Assembly: GCA_008704415.1 (NCBI GenBank)
Contig: VXIS01000283.1
Location: 1-63,484, forward strand
DNA: 63,484 nt
Direction: 5' to 3'
Origin: Sphaerosporella brunnea
Lineage: Eukaryota; Ascomycota; Pezizomycetes; Pezizales; Pyronemataceae
Position 1 is the first letter of the stretch, and every line of letters begins with the position of its first letter. The position numbers and the translations under genes are program-made. This document shows positions 9,801 through 22,086 of this stretch, piece after piece. The notes below the pieces were generated by a model. It saw nothing but the letters and a program-made list of their open reading frames with translations, did no database searches and was not told the DNA's origin.

Positions 9801-11246
9801 ATGGCGGAGTCCGGTACACCTCAACCCCCCGCTTTGAAGGAAGCGGCGCTCCCGCACCATGCGATCGACGCCCCCCCCGCCGCAGCAGCGAAGAAAGCGC
9901 AGAACATCACTCCTTGGGAGGTGGAGGGCGAGATCCTTGAGGATGGAAAGGTCTCCGCCATCGACTACAACAAGCTGCTCAACCAATTCGGTACGAAACG
10001 TATTTCGGACGAGCTGTTGGAGCGCTTTGAGAAAGTCACCGGTCATCGCCCGCACATCCTGCTGCGCCGTGGGATGTTCTTCTCCCATCGTGATTTGGAG
10101 AGAATTCTGGATCGCCATGAGGCTGGAAAGCCGTTCTTCTTGTACACTGGACGTGGACCGAGTAGCGATTCCATGCACTTGGGACACATGATCCCGTTCA
10201 CTTTCACCAAGTGGGTGCTTTTTTCTTCTGGATGAGCGAGGACTCGACGCTGATAAGGATCGAAGGTGGCTCCAGGACGTATTTGATGTGCCACTGGTCA
10301 TCATGCTCACGGACGACGAGAAGTTCTTGTTCCGACAGCAACTCACGATCCCAGAAGTGAAGAAGTTCACTCGCAAGAATGCGGCGGACATCATAGCCGT
10401 TGGCTTCGACGTCAAGAAGACTTTTATCTTTAGCGACTTTGACTTCATGGGAGGCGCCTTCTATGAGAATGTTGTCAAGGTTTCTCGATGCATCACTACC
10501 AACCAGAGCAAAAGCGCTTTTGGTTTCACTGATGCGTATGTTCTTCTCTGTTTGGGGGGGGGGGGTGCGGTGGGCTAATGGTGAACAGTGACAACATCGG
10601 AAAGCTCCACTTTGCCTCGATTCAGGCTTCTACCTCATTTGCCACCACCTTCCCCCACATCTTCGGTACCCACAGCAGCGTTCGCGACATCCCCTCATTG
10701 ATTCCCTGCGCGATCGACCAGGATCCCTACTTCCGACTCTGCCGCGACGTTGCTCAGCGACTCAGGTACCAGAAGCCCGCCCTGATTCACTCTCAGTTCT
10801 TCCCTGCGCTGGGAGGGCCGGGCTCTAAGATGTCGGCCTCTATCGATAGCTCTGCCATCTTCATGTCCGACACGGCGAATCAGATCAAGAAGAAGATCAA
10901 CAGATATGCTTTCTCTGGTGGGCAGGAGACGGCGGAAGAGCACAGACGGCTCGGTGGTAACCCGGACGTTGATGTGCCGTTCCAGTACCTCAGCTTCTTC
11001 TTGGAGAGTGACGAGGAGCTGGAAAACCTCCGGACGACATACAAGAGCGGTGAGCTCCTGACGGGAGAGATGAAAGCGAAGGCTATATCCGTTCTGCAGG
11101 AGTTTGTGATCGGATTCCAGGAGAGACGGAAGAAGGTCACGGAAGAGGTGATCGATGAGTTTATGGATTGCAAGAGACAGTTGGTGTGGGGACAGGGCAA
11201 AAAGAAGGAGGAAGGAAAGAAGGCGGAGGTCGAGGTGAGGAGCTAG
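9801..11246 (+). CDS. WRS1: Cytosolic tryptophanyl-tRNA synthetase
   Basis: This class I synthetase charges tRNA-Trp with tryptophan for cytosolic translation. Exons are 9801-10210, 10266-10535 and 10589-11246, with introns of 55 and 53 nt. The first junction restores [12 protein letters not shown] and the second restores FGFTDADNIGK, giving 445 aa. The HIGH-type signature is HLGH at residues 126-129 in [17 protein letters not shown]. The second signature KMSAS is at 307-311 after GGPGS. The eukaryotic-type motif [10 protein letters not shown] follows the first junction. The N terminus is Ala/Pro-rich without an evident mitochondrial presequence, which supports a cytosolic location. Length and motif spacing match fungal cytosolic TrpRS. 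The second intron contains a run of G at about 10554-10565. Confidence 0.95.
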
Positions 11247-11591
11247 AGATAAAAACGTGGCGTTTGGGGGAAATTGGGGTTCTTTATATGACATGATGAG
11301 TTACGCAGTTGAATTTGCCTGCTGGAGTTACAGGCGCTCTTGAATGCATGAATACGCGGTGTATTCCATTGACAGGTGCAAACTTCCTGTGACAGAAACG
11401 CCTCTGTTTAAATTGAGTGAGTGATGGATTATGACAACCATCCCGCGATGCAGAATGACATGCACAGACTTGCCCCGGTAAAATAAACCCCCCCTTTCCA
11501 CCGAGCTCTAGCATAGACCCTTCTGAGTCACCCAGATTGATGATATAAACCCCCGCATCAACCCCGTCTACCTAGTAAACTGTGCGGTAAC

Positions 11592-12097
11592 ATGGCCGGA
11601 ATCCTCCCTCCCTTCACAGCCGAGACCGCGCGTGCCAAGGTCAAAGCCGCGCAGGCCCTCTGGAACACACGGTATGTAATCAGACCCCGTCCCTGCGCAC
11701 CTGCCACTCATTAATCCCCCCCAGCGATCCCCAGAAAGTGGCAACTGCCTACACTCCCACAAGCATCTGGCGGAACCGAGACATGTTCCTCCGCGGCACG
11801 GAGGAAATCATAGATTTCCTGACAAACAAGTGGAAGAAAGAGGATGGATACCATCTCCGCAAGGAGCTATTCGCGTTCACGGATAACCGCATCGCAGTGC
11901 AGTTTTGGTATGAGTTCCATGATGCTGAGGGACAGTGGTGGAGGTGCTACGGACTTGAGGATTGGACATTTGCGGCAGATGGACGCATGGAGAAGCGGAT
12001 GATGAGTGGGAATGATGTTCAGATTTCTGAGGGGGAGAGGTGGTTCAAAGATGGGGTTGATGTGGAGAGTGTGCAGATTGGGGAGGAGCATTGGTAG
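11592..12097 (+). CDS. SnoaL-like / DUF1348 family protein (NTF2 fold)
   Basis: Exons 11592-11671 and 11725-12097 flank a 53-nt intron (GTATGT...CCCAG), giving 150 aa. The order of motifs is typical of the DUF1348 branch of the NTF2/SnoaL superfamily: KAAQALWNTRDP near the start, then AYTPTSIWRNRDMFLRGTEEI, FLTNKWKKE, LRKELFAFTDNRIAVQFWYE and GRMEKRMMSGND. Members are small alpha+beta-barrel proteins of about 150-160 aa, often annotated only as nuclear transport factor 2 family. No substrate can be assigned. It sits 345 bp downstream of TrpRS on the same strand and 171 bp upstream of NUP133, with no sign of co-regulation. Confidence 0.85.
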
Positions 12098-12268
12098 TAG
12101 TGCATCAAGGACTCTGAAAGAGAGAGTGACGTCCTGTGAAGAATCAGCATTATCGAATGAACCACGTGAAGCAGCGCCCTTGACCCGCCAAGCCCTTCAA
12201 GTGAACGCGGCGCGCGCGACACAAAACGCTCCATCTCACAATCCCGCAACTCACATCCCAACAACGTC

Positions 12269-15200
12269 ATGTTTTCGCCCCAACCCCACGGCAGCGACGT
12301 ACCCATCAATCCCGCCGCCCGGCGAAGACTACGACCTTCGCGCCCTACGTCCAGAATACAGCAGGGCCATGCGCGCTCCGGAAGCGTCGAAGACAGCACG
12401 AGAGAGGGCTCGCCAGCTTCGTTTCAGCTGCAGGATTCAGACACTACCACGAACGCGAGCGTTGATACTTCAGTGATCCGTAAACAGCAACAGGTCGTGC
12501 TGGCTGGGAAGGAGCAGGATGTGGGGTCGACAGATCTGGTTCGTGCGCATTGTGTGGAAAGAGAGAGTGTGCGTTTGCGTGGGTTTTGTTATGCTGACGG
12601 TATAGACCAAAAACGAGAAATACCGCGTATTGAAGCTGCCAGCCGTACCGAAGGTACTGAGTGACCCCAAAACAAGTGCGCTTCCCCCCTCCGTCTGCGG
12701 TTCTGAATTCTGAAGTTGTCTTACCTGGTGAATAGAGAATGTTGCCTACAGTGGCACAATCGATTCCCAATACCGCTACGGCCTTCTTGTTGATCACAAC
12801 CATGCAATCGCCTGGGAGTACGCGGCGTCAAGTATGACGTTTAAAGAGTTTAAGTTTCCATTTGAGGCCGACGGCGAGGAGGGCAAGAGCCCGTTCCCTT
12901 TGGGAGCCTTCGTATCGCCCTCAGCCAACAGTCCGGAGCCCGGCCTCGTGATTGTTCTACCGATATCAGGCAGAATAGCATACTGGGATGCTGTCGGCAC
13001 CGCAGTGTCGGAGGGATTGTTGTTCAAGATTCGAGCGGTGCAGGGAAAGATCCCGATGATGACGAACGAGGTTATCACGGCGATCTGCAACGCGGAGCCG
13101 GCAGGATTTATCGCTTCGACGAGCTCAGGGAGACTGATCCATTTGGCGTTGCGAGATAATGCGGGTCGTCCTCACATCAATCCGACCATTATGAGGGGAA
13201 CCGGAGGGCTCAGTGGTCTCTTTGGGGCATTGAGAGCGGGAAGCAATCGCAGAGATGTGGCTGCTGTTCGCGCTGGAAAACCTCTGGGTATGGGCGAGCG
13301 CGAGATCATTGTTTGCACCGAGCGCGGTATTTTTTCGCGGTGGCACGTGAGCCGGTCCGGGAGCTATGCCAACACGACGGATGTGGACTTCCGAGACCAG
13401 ATATGGAATGCGATGTCCCAGGAGAGGGCGTTGCAAGAGAGGAATTCAGAACAGTTTCAGGTGATTGATTTCCAAGTTTCGGGATATAACCCAACCGGAA
13501 TTTCAGGCCAGGAAGACGATGTCAAGCTCTTGGTGTTGACGGGAATGATCACCCCCGATGGGAAAGCCACTTATGCTCTTGTTTCTCTCGAGCTTTCGGC
13601 TACAGGAAGAGCGTCTGTGGACGGAATTTACGTCATCAAATCATACGCAAATTCCTGGCAGTTCAAGAGCGCGCCCAAGCTCTACCTCCCTGAACCGAAA
13701 AAGACGGCATTTGTGGTCTTCGACAGAGCAGTTGCAGTGATATCCAAGATGCCTGTGATGGAGGATGAAATGTTGGAACAAGATGCCTACTATGAGGATG
13801 TTGTGGACTTCCGAGGGGATCTTAGAATAGAGATCATTGGAAGTGGCCCGGAGAGTGTGGATAAAGGACCGAGCACAGATGTCTCGATGTCGTTTACAAC
13901 AGACCAAGGATATACCAGAAAGATCAAGAACCCTGGTGTTGTGTTGGTTGCGAAGGGCGTCGGTATACTCAGAATCGAGGCCTTTGATGTTGCGGGGGCC
14001 AGGCAGATTAACACACCTGTCACGGTGAAGAGCAAGCTAGAGCAGGCGGTCTTCTTTGGCACAAAGAGCGATGTAATAACCCCCATTTTTACTCCCCGAA
14101 TCTATGAAACTAACTGGTCAGAACCCCCTCAATTTCAATGGACGGTTGGAGGTAAACTTCCACGTTGAGGACCTAGAGGAAGCAGCCCTTGAGGTGAGCA
14201 AGGAAATCCTTCGCTCACGGTCACCGTACTTGCCTGCAATGCTTCCATCACTTGGAAGCCATCTCGAACTGCGAGCACAACATCTCCGCGCCCTGATAAC
14301 ATTTCTCAAAAGCGGACATTTTGGCGCTGTCTCCAAGCAGGTTTCTTGGCGACTCCTTCAGGATGCGGAAAAGTGTGAGGCCGCCCGTGCCTTGTGGGAT
14401 GTACGAAACGAGCGTCTGCGAGAAGATCCGAATGAAGAAGACAGTGTGCTCGAGTCTGTCATCATCGACTTTTTCCCTGCACAGGACTCCGAGTTGGCTG
14501 AAAGCAGTGATCCCGTTCGGACTTGGTTCCAACATGAAGTTGAAAACATTGATACTTTGCTTCGCATGATCAAGAAGAGCCTGGCCGCAAAAACAAACAA
14601 AGGAAAGAGGAACCAGATGGCATTTGTAACTGCCGATTCAGAGGCGAACGAATTGATTATCGGTGCCCTGGCTAGGTCTTGGAAGTTCCGAGGGAATTCT
14701 GCACACATTTACGGACTTTCCGGTAAGAACGGGATCGACAAAAACGGTACGCTCCTAAAGGCGGATGGATACTCTGCGCCATGGACCAGCAATGGCCCTC
14801 TTCTCGATGCGTTAGCAGACCAGTATCAGATCAGCATTTCCACATTGGACGCTTTCTGGGCACCACAAACCGAGGACCAGAAGCGAAAGGACATACTTAA
14901 CAAAATCACACGCCACCTTGTGAGTCTTGCTGAGCTTTGCTGCAAATCTTTCGAAGAGCGTGCATTCTGGTGCGAACAGCAAACAGACGCGCGCGAGGAA
15001 ATTTTACAGCAGGGAATCAATGTCCGCGAGCGATACCTAGCCTCGCGGGGCGAATGGATCAAACCTCTGGTTGATTATGGCCTTTTGGACCAAGCCTATA
15101 GCATTGCAGAGGATCACAGGGATTTCCGGACCCTCGTAGAGATTTGTTTCGGAGAGCTCAATAAGATTGACGTATCTCTTGCTGAGGCTGCTAATGCAGG

Positions 15201-16485
15201 GCGCAGTGCTGAAGATATCGAACGGCTCCAGGACGCAAGGGAGATGACCGCTGAGCGATTGGAGAGATACTTCAAGCGGTTTGGAAAAAAATTCGCCATC
15301 ACATTGTACGATTATCTTGTCGAGGTTGGGATGCTGCAAGAGCTGGTCAACGGATTCGATGAGTGGCGCGAGCAGTACCTCACACCTTTCCTGCGTGGGC
15401 ATCCCAAATACTCAAAATTGGCTTGGATCCACGATGTGGGACTCGGTAATTATGATGTTGCAGCCGAAACGCTTTTCTCAGTGGCTGCCAGCACGGAGGA
15501 GGATCTGGATCATCAGCAGATTGAATTGTCTATCGCTAAGCTGGCAAAGTTGGTAGCGATGGAACGCTCGGGTGCATCCGGGATGGATATTGAAGATCAG
15601 ATGGACACTTACATCGACCCCAAATTGAAGCTCATTGAGATTCAGAAGAGGCTGCACTCTGCGGTTAAGCACATCAGACATAGCGCCATTGATGTGGACG
15701 CCGCAGTGCAGCTCGGCCTCGACGAATATGCGAAGAGGATCAAGAAGATGCCGGCTTTGAGGGAAACCTTCCGTAAGACATTTGGAGAGCTGGTAGAAAA
15801 CAAGGTGCTCGGGGTCGAGGACTTGGTGGATCTGTTGACACTCATTGAGCCTACTGACGGCGAGTTGCTGAATGGCGAGGCTTTCTCTCTTGCCCTTTCT
15901 GCTTTGGGATATGCCGGATTGCCCAGAGCGCGGAGGCAATTTACGGAGAAGACCATTTGGAGAAGGTGTTTCCTTCGGGATGAGTAAGTTATTCTTCTCT
16001 TCGGTTGTCAATTTTGAAACTAATGAAAAGCCAGCTGGACTAAAATCGTCTCCACTCGCAACCGTACCGATGAAGACGTTGCAGAACTCGCGCGGCAAAC
16101 CCACGTCTATTCCACCATTCTACTTTGCTACAAACGCGGGCAGTTCTCGGAGGGCTCGCCTTTCAAGCCTAGGAGCCCCGAGGAATGTCTGTTCTCCGAA
16201 GAGCCCAAAGATATCCGTCTTCGTTACCCACAAGCGGATGATCATCAGCTGGCGACGCTCGCCCAGGATTTGTATGAGGAGAACAGGTGGCTGAGGAAGC
16301 ACATTGCCAAGGCGGATTTGCAGGAGTGGTTCTTTGGTATGTTGGCGCAGGTTCAGGAGGAGGCTCAGGAGGCTCAGGAGGCGGTGATTGGGGATGAGAC
16401 TCTTCGGGATGAGAGCACAATAATGGAGATAGAAGATGCGGAAGGGGATATCACTATGGAGCAGATACAGAGGGGTTTATATTAA
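12269..16485 (+). CDS. NUP133: Nucleoporin NUP133 (Nup84/Y-complex)
   Basis: NUP133 is a scaffold nucleoporin of the Y complex at the nuclear pore. The model joins 12269-12568, 12606-12675, 12736-14144, 14170-15983 and 16035-16485, giving 1347 aa. The Nup133 N-terminal beta-propeller follows YRVLKLPAVPKVL and SGTIDSQYRYG, and spans about residues 100-590. The helical C-terminal half begins DLEEAALEVSKEILRSRSPYLP and ends in LATLAQDLYEENRWLRK. Two points are uncertain. The end of exon 1 could be at 12538, 12553 or 12568; the last makes a 37-nt intron. At 14145-14169 the frame changes, and only a 25-nt GT-AG gap, far below normal intron size, or a base error reconnects the conserved parts. The other junctions restore conserved sequence. 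Confidence 0.9.
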
Positions 16486-16825
16486 TGGCCAATATCTTGC
16501 GCTTCTGGGGGGGGTTTTTTTATTATTATTATTGTTGTTAGGCATGTTTCTGCTTCTTATTTTGAGTTTGAAATCATTGAATGCGATTGCTTTGGCATCT
16601 ATTCTGCTTGTGGCTTCGCAAAATGGAACAATTTAACAACAATGTTGTGCATCTCGCCGGTGGATTCCGCCGGAGGTCCATCGCGGGGATTTCCCCACTC
16701 CTTGCAGCGGGTATCTACTGTACTTTCCCGTCCCCAGATGACCTACATAATGAGGACCAGGTTTCCCGCCATGGAGCTCTAACAATACTTCTCATCACCC
16801 ACCTCCAACCCAGAATAACTCAACG

Positions 16826-17726
16826 ATGGTTTACGATCTGAAATCTCGCAACGTTCTTGTTACAGGAGGCAGCCGGGGCCTGGGTGCATTGACCGTTGAG
16901 CGATTCGCCAAAGAGGGCTGCAACATCGTTGTAAACTATGTCTCCGCCACCTCCGCCGCAGAAGCTCTGGTCGCCAACATCACCAACACCTACGGGGTCA
17001 AATCCGTGGCCATACAAGCGTTTGCCTTCCTTGTCACTCCTTTTCTTTTCACATCATACCAGCTAACGAAGGCCAAGAGACGTGGGCATCGAAGCCGACT
17101 GCCGCCGGCTGGTGCAGGAAAGCATTTCTGCCCTCGGAGGCCTCGACATCATCATTTCCAACGCGGGGTGGACAAAGCTGGGAGGCTTTGGGGACCTCAA
17201 CTCCCTGTCCTCGGACGACTGGGATAAGTGCTGGAACATCAACGTTAAGGCTTCGCTCTTCCTCATGCAGGCGGCGTTGCCCACGTTCAATGTCAATCCC
17301 GAGGGCGGCGTGTTTTTGATCACTTCTTCTTGCGCCGCTAGTAATCCCGCCGGCTCCAGCATGGCGTATTCTGTGTCGAAGGCCGCAGGTTTGCATTTGA
17401 TGAAGTGTTTGGCTGCGACCCAGGGACCCAAGGTTAGGGTCGATGCGATACAGCCGGGATTGCTCCTTACGGAGTGGGGTGCGAAATTCGGTGAGGAGAA
17501 GATCAGGGAGGCAATTGAAAAGGCTGGGCTGAAGAAGTTGGCCAGCCTGGAGGATTGTGCGGAAGCGTTTGTGTATCTGGCGAAGGCGGATACGGTTACG
17601 GGGGCTGCGGTTAGGATTGGTGAGTTCTCCCTTTCTTCACTGGGTGGGGCTGATTGGAGAAGATGGGGGACAGTTTCAACATTAAAGAGTGAATACACGG
17701 CGGAAATGGTGTACTTGCTCTGTTGA
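16826..17726 (+). CDS. Short-chain dehydrogenase/reductase (SDR)
   Basis: Exons are 16826-17019, 17078-17619 and 17674-17726, with introns of 58 and 54 nt, giving 262 aa. The Rossmann nucleotide-binding motif is VLVTGGSRGLGALT (residues about 10-23), followed by the ADVG segment restored at the first junction. NAG is present in IIISNAGWTKLGG. The catalytic Ser lies in ITSSCAASNPAG and the YxxxK pair in AYSVSKAAGLHL. VRVDAIQPGLLLTEWG matches the classical SDR substrate-side loop. It is probably an NAD(P)-dependent oxidoreductase of unknown substrate. The short last exon yields VSTLKSEYTAEMVYLLC instead of the usual VxGxxxxVDGG end, so the third exon or its acceptor may be wrong. Confidence 0.85.
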
Positions 17727-18690
17727 TGGATGATGGATCGAAAGGTCAAGTATAGGCGTCCTCAACTTTTCCTAGCATAGCATCTTCGGTAAAGCCCTGT
17801 AATAGATGGATGCTCTCATTCTCCCCAATCATTAAATGGCTGCGAGGCCGCTCATCCACTTTTCCAGCTCTGCATATCCACCTCGAGCTCCATACTCAAG
17901 GGGGATGCTTCCACATCACTCCAATATGCTCATCTTTCGTTTCGTTTCCTTCACGTTCGGCGCCACCAGCGTCCACTTCGTCTACCGACGGATGGCCGCC
18001 CATCTGCGCCATCGCCAGAACGCACGCTATTTCTTGAACTCACTTCGACTGCCCCCATTTTGCACATCCAGAAACTCCGGAATACATATATCTTCCCAAA
18101 ACTCGGTCGCTCGGAGGCCATTGAGCTTCCCGTCACCGTGGTAGATCATATTCGCACATATCAATTTATCCAGCATCGTAGGTCCAGCGGGGCAATGGTT
18201 CCAAGCTGGTGATGATGATGTAATGGGAGAGGTATCGACAAGCTAGGAAGCGTTGGATGAAATCGTCTGAGAGTTGGAGTATGTGGAAATATTGATGGTA
18301 ACTAAGTAGCTATCGTTATCCCGTAGATCCAGAGGAATCGCATAGTATTTTGAGAAAGCTAGAGGTCAGAGTACGAGGAAGATATAACTATCGGATTCTG
18401 TGAGCATGATGTGAGCAGGCAGAAGGTTGTGAGCTGAGCTTGCGATTGGTGTCACCACCAGACAAGGGTTGTGCTTCACATCCCCACCCCACATCACTCT
18501 CAGGATACCACCAACCTCCGCAATATCACGATATCTCTCCATACCCAGCAAATATAATAGCCACGCTCGCTCGAGTCCTTTATACCTCGCTTTTCAGTCT
18601 CCCTTCTAGGCGCGCATATCGTACACAGCCGGCGACTCTTGATCCCTACTCTGCGCCAACGCGACATTCTAAGCTCCACAACTGAACATC
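17727..18690. other. Intergenic region between the SDR and LST8 genes
   Basis: No plus-strand gene is recognised. A short minus-strand frame at 18027-18176 is listed separately. The 3' part (18480-18680) is C/T-rich and probably holds the LST8 promoter and leader. Confidence 0.5.
18027..18176 (-). CDS. Possible small ORF or exon remnant
   Basis: This minus-strand frame encodes 49 aa from the ATG at 18176 to TAG at 18027-18029. The composition (LICANMIYHGDGKLNGLRA, TEFWEDICIPEFLDVQ) looks more like real protein than its surroundings. The frame stays open upstream past 18230, so it may be the last exon of a lost or unrecognised gene. No family is recognised and no transcription signal is evident. 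Confidence 0.25.
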   Translation of the reverse strand: MLDKLICANMIYHGDGKLNGLRATEFWEDICIPEFLDVQNGGSRSEFKK

Positions 18691-19876
18691 ATGAGTGTCA
18701 TAATGGGTACTCTTTACGCCCCGCAGTTCTTGTCGCCGTAATTTCAGGCATCAGCCAGAGGAGGAGGAGGAGGAGGCTGACTTTGTGACACAGCAACCGC
18801 TGGTTACGACCACACAATCAGGTATGCACACTTGCGCAACGACAAGGACGACGACGACGAACGCGCAATTTTGGTTCTAATGGGCGCAGATTTTGGGAGG
18901 CACTATCCGGTATCTGTTCGCGGACGATTCAGCATGCTGATTCACAAGTGAACCGGTTGTGTATCTCCCCGGACAAGCGATTTCTGGCGGCAGCGGGACA
19001 CACCACTGTACGCCTCTACGACATAAAGTCTTCAAATTCGAATCCCATCCTCCAATTTGAAGGACACACCAATAATGTCACGGGAGTCGGGTTTCATTGT
19101 GAGGGGAAGTGGATGGTAACATCGTCTGAGGACGGAACGGTCAAGATATGGGATACCCGGACCGGCGTAGTCCAGCGCGACTACCCGCATGGATCACCGG
19201 TTAACGACGTGGTGATCCATCCGAATCAAGGAGAGCTCATATCTTGCGATCAGTCCGGCAATGTTCGGATATGGGACCTGGGAGAAAATAAGTGCACGCA
19301 CCAGCTCATCCCGGAGGACGACGTGCCTGTGCGCAGTGTCACGGTGGCCACGGATGGAAGTATGCTAGTGGCCGGCAACAATCTCGTAAGCTTATGGCCC
19401 ATTTCTCTCTGCGCGATGAATTGACCCCCGACGCAGGGCAATTGCTACGTCTGGAAAATGATCCAGAACCGCGACGTTACACAGTTGATGCCTGTCACCA
19501 GGTTCCAGGCACACTTGAAGTACATCACTCGCGTCTTGCTGTCGCCTGACGTGCGGCATCTTGCGACTTGCTCCGCCGACCACACGGCTAAGATTTGGTC
19601 GGTCGATGAAAAGAAGTTTACCCATGAAACCACTCTGCACGGTCATCAACGATGGGTGTGGGACTGCGCGTTCAGTGCGGATAGTGCATATCTCGTTACC
19701 GCATGTTCGGACCATTATGCTAGGCTGTGGGAGCTCAGCAGGTATTTTCTCCCGGGGTAGTACGAAAATATACAGCCACTGACAGTTGTTGAAATAGTCA
19801 GCAAATAATCCGTCAATACAATGGGCACCATCGTGGTGCCGTCTGCGTTGCGCTCAATGATTACAGCGAGCGCTAA
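18691..19876 (+). CDS. LST8: TOR complex WD40 subunit LST8
   Basis: LST8 is a seven-blade WD40 propeller that binds the TOR kinase domain in TORC1 and TORC2. Exons are 18691-18706, 18794-18821, 18890-19385, 19437-19741 and 19798-19876, giving 307 aa, close to the usual 303-330 aa. The first two exons are only 16 and 28 nt. Joining them restores MSVIMATAGYDHTIRFWEALS, the conserved LST8 start. Later blades show GHTNNVTGVGF, SSEDGTVKIWDTRTG, SCDQSGNVRIWDLG, SADHTAKIWSV and GHQRWVWDCAFS. The end is the conserved GHHRGAVCVALNDYSE. All introns are GT-AG. The family identification is secure because sequence outside the WD repeats is also conserved. Confidence 0.95.
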
Positions 19877-21836
19877 ATATGTATGAAGAGGTGGTGCATG
19901 TGGCGGGTAATGGTACGCATGCACTTCTCACTCTTTTTCTGCTTCTGTTAACTCGGTGAGAAAAAGATGTATCGCACTCCGTTAAATATTGATGCTTCCT
20001 TCCTATCGGCATGATGTTTTCTTTTTTCCTTCGGGAGCCCTTACCCCTTTCTGGAATCTGGTCTTTCGGGGGATATAATTTCTTCAAACACAACTGTCTG
20101 AGATTTGGTGATGGCATATTGTTTTTGGCGAATCTGGCGAATCTGGCGAATATACTCTTCTTTTTTTTTCTTTTTCTTTTCTTTATATTCTATCATGATA
20201 CATACCTCATACATACCTCATACTTACTAGGTACTTTGTGGACCATTTGCTTGCTATTAAGTCGCCAGGCGGGCAGTTACCCGCTGTGGGTATGCAGCTT
20301 GAGTCCGTCGGTACAGAGCAGGTCGAAGGAATGGGGGTAAAAAGCTACCGCTGATGGTGCAAATTGGACAACCGCCGAGCTTGGAAAGCTGTTCAATCAC
20401 TCGTGACGATTCGACACCAGCCTTCGCCTCTGCCCCGGCCCCGCCAGCCTAGGTCACTCAAAAATCCACTACTGTCTAGCCCGGTATATCTTTAGCCGTG
20501 ATTGTCGTCGGTAAAACCTGCAAGCATAAGACAGAATCTGTTTTGATATGCATGATGCGCATGTTGAGTTGTTGAGTGTGGATGTTTCGCTTCTTCTTCT
20601 CCTCCTTCTCCTGCATTGGTTGAAGCTATCCAGACTGTACCGGAATACCTACCACATGCACAGCGAAGCCCTCGATTCTCGTGGCCAGGTCCCAGCTCAC
20701 TATAGCTATGGAACCCACCCGGTCACGGCGAGGTTTTCAATTTGTCTGACTATATACTACATATTCTACTGCCTAGTACTAGGTACCACGGACAGCTGAC
20801 GCTGCGTCTGCGGCGGGTGGCCGGTGGAACTACCTTTGTTTTTGTTTTTGTGTTTTTGTGTTTTTTTTTTGTTTTTTTTTTGTTTTTTTTTTGTTTTTTT
20901 CTGGGAGGAAAAGCTGATGTTATTAACGGGGGAGAGAGGTTGCAATTGCTGTTGGGTGAGCCCGAGCAAGGAGATATCTATGTGGAGGAAGGAAGGAGTC
21001 TACGAGCTTATTTACCGATGTCCAGATCTGCTTGGCTAGGCAATTATTATACTGGAAGAATTGCGGGCGGTGTCGATCATTATACTGCATCTAATAGTTG
21101 TCCTGCCGAAATTGACCCCATAATTCGGTCTTTCGAATTTCATGCCATTTTAATCCCTCGAGCTAGCGTGAGTACACTTATGGCTTCGGAATCAATTCCG
21201 TTTCCTGAGTTGGTTATGGGGGAAAAAAACCTCATCGTGAGTCTTCGTGATCCGCTGATTCACTGTGGTGCGTGCGTTCATGTGGCTCGGATGTACAAGT
21301 TCAGAGTCCCAAAGGTGTGAGCATACTTTCAGTGTTGTTGTAATATCCTACTGACCGTAAAAGCAAAGCTTTTTTTATGGCCATGGGCAAACACGGAAAG
21401 ATGGTATAAGTGTGTCCGTGGGGAAATCAGAGAACCTACTTCTTACCCTCATGGCTCTTCAAGCCAATAAACTGTAAACAGCCTATAGGCTTTCATACTG
21501 AGTTGTTTCCGGCGGATAAGAAACACCGCATCCAAAACTGCAGACCGGTCCGGTCTTGTGCTAAAATGCAGGTTGAAAGCAGCACATCACCACCGGAGAT
21601 TGGGTCGCTCATTTGTACGTATGATATCAATTCCCCCAGACACGCCCTCGGGCTACTATCTGATATCACTGTAGGGTTCCTGAAGTTGTTGATGACCCTA
21701 CATGGCCAGTGTAAAGCTTACCCTTCGTCAGTGTAAACATCCAACCTCACGATCAGGACCGATTTATGGTGCCGAATAACCAAAAACGGGGTCAGTTTTG
21801 TCCGAACACCGATAGGTAGAGTACCCCAACAACTCT
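19877..21836. other. Gene-poor region downstream of LST8
   Basis: No conserved protein is visible. There is a threefold GGCGAATCT tandem repeat near 20127-20154, a T-rich tract at 20160-20185, and GTTTTT-type runs at 20835-20897. Frames at 20742-21320 are broken across low-complexity DNA and are not supported. Confidence 0.5.
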
Positions 21837-21852
21837 GCTGGAACGCGGAACG
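21837..21852. repeat. 16-bp direct repeat, left copy
   Basis: GCTGGAACGCGGAACG occurs here and again at 24210-24225 in the same orientation, bounding about 2.4 kb. That interval holds the coiled-coil gene, the GGTCA clusters and the hairpin cluster. It may be a target duplication, the edge of a repeat family, or chance; only the identity of the two blocks is seen. Confidence 0.6.
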
Positions 21853-22086
21853 CGCTGCGTATAATGTAGGAATTACGGCGTAATTCTTGGAACGTGCCGG
21901 AAGCAGGGATGGTTCAGGCACCTGCAGTGGAGGCTTGGCGGAACGGCGGAGGGGTAGGGAGCGTAGCTCATGTTCTCTATATAAGGACCCTCCAAGCAAC
22001 CTTCCCCCCGCACTAGGTTGAGAAGAGCAAAGCTTCTTCAACCCCACCACCATTCGATAGACGGAGCCTGAGACAGCACGACAATC

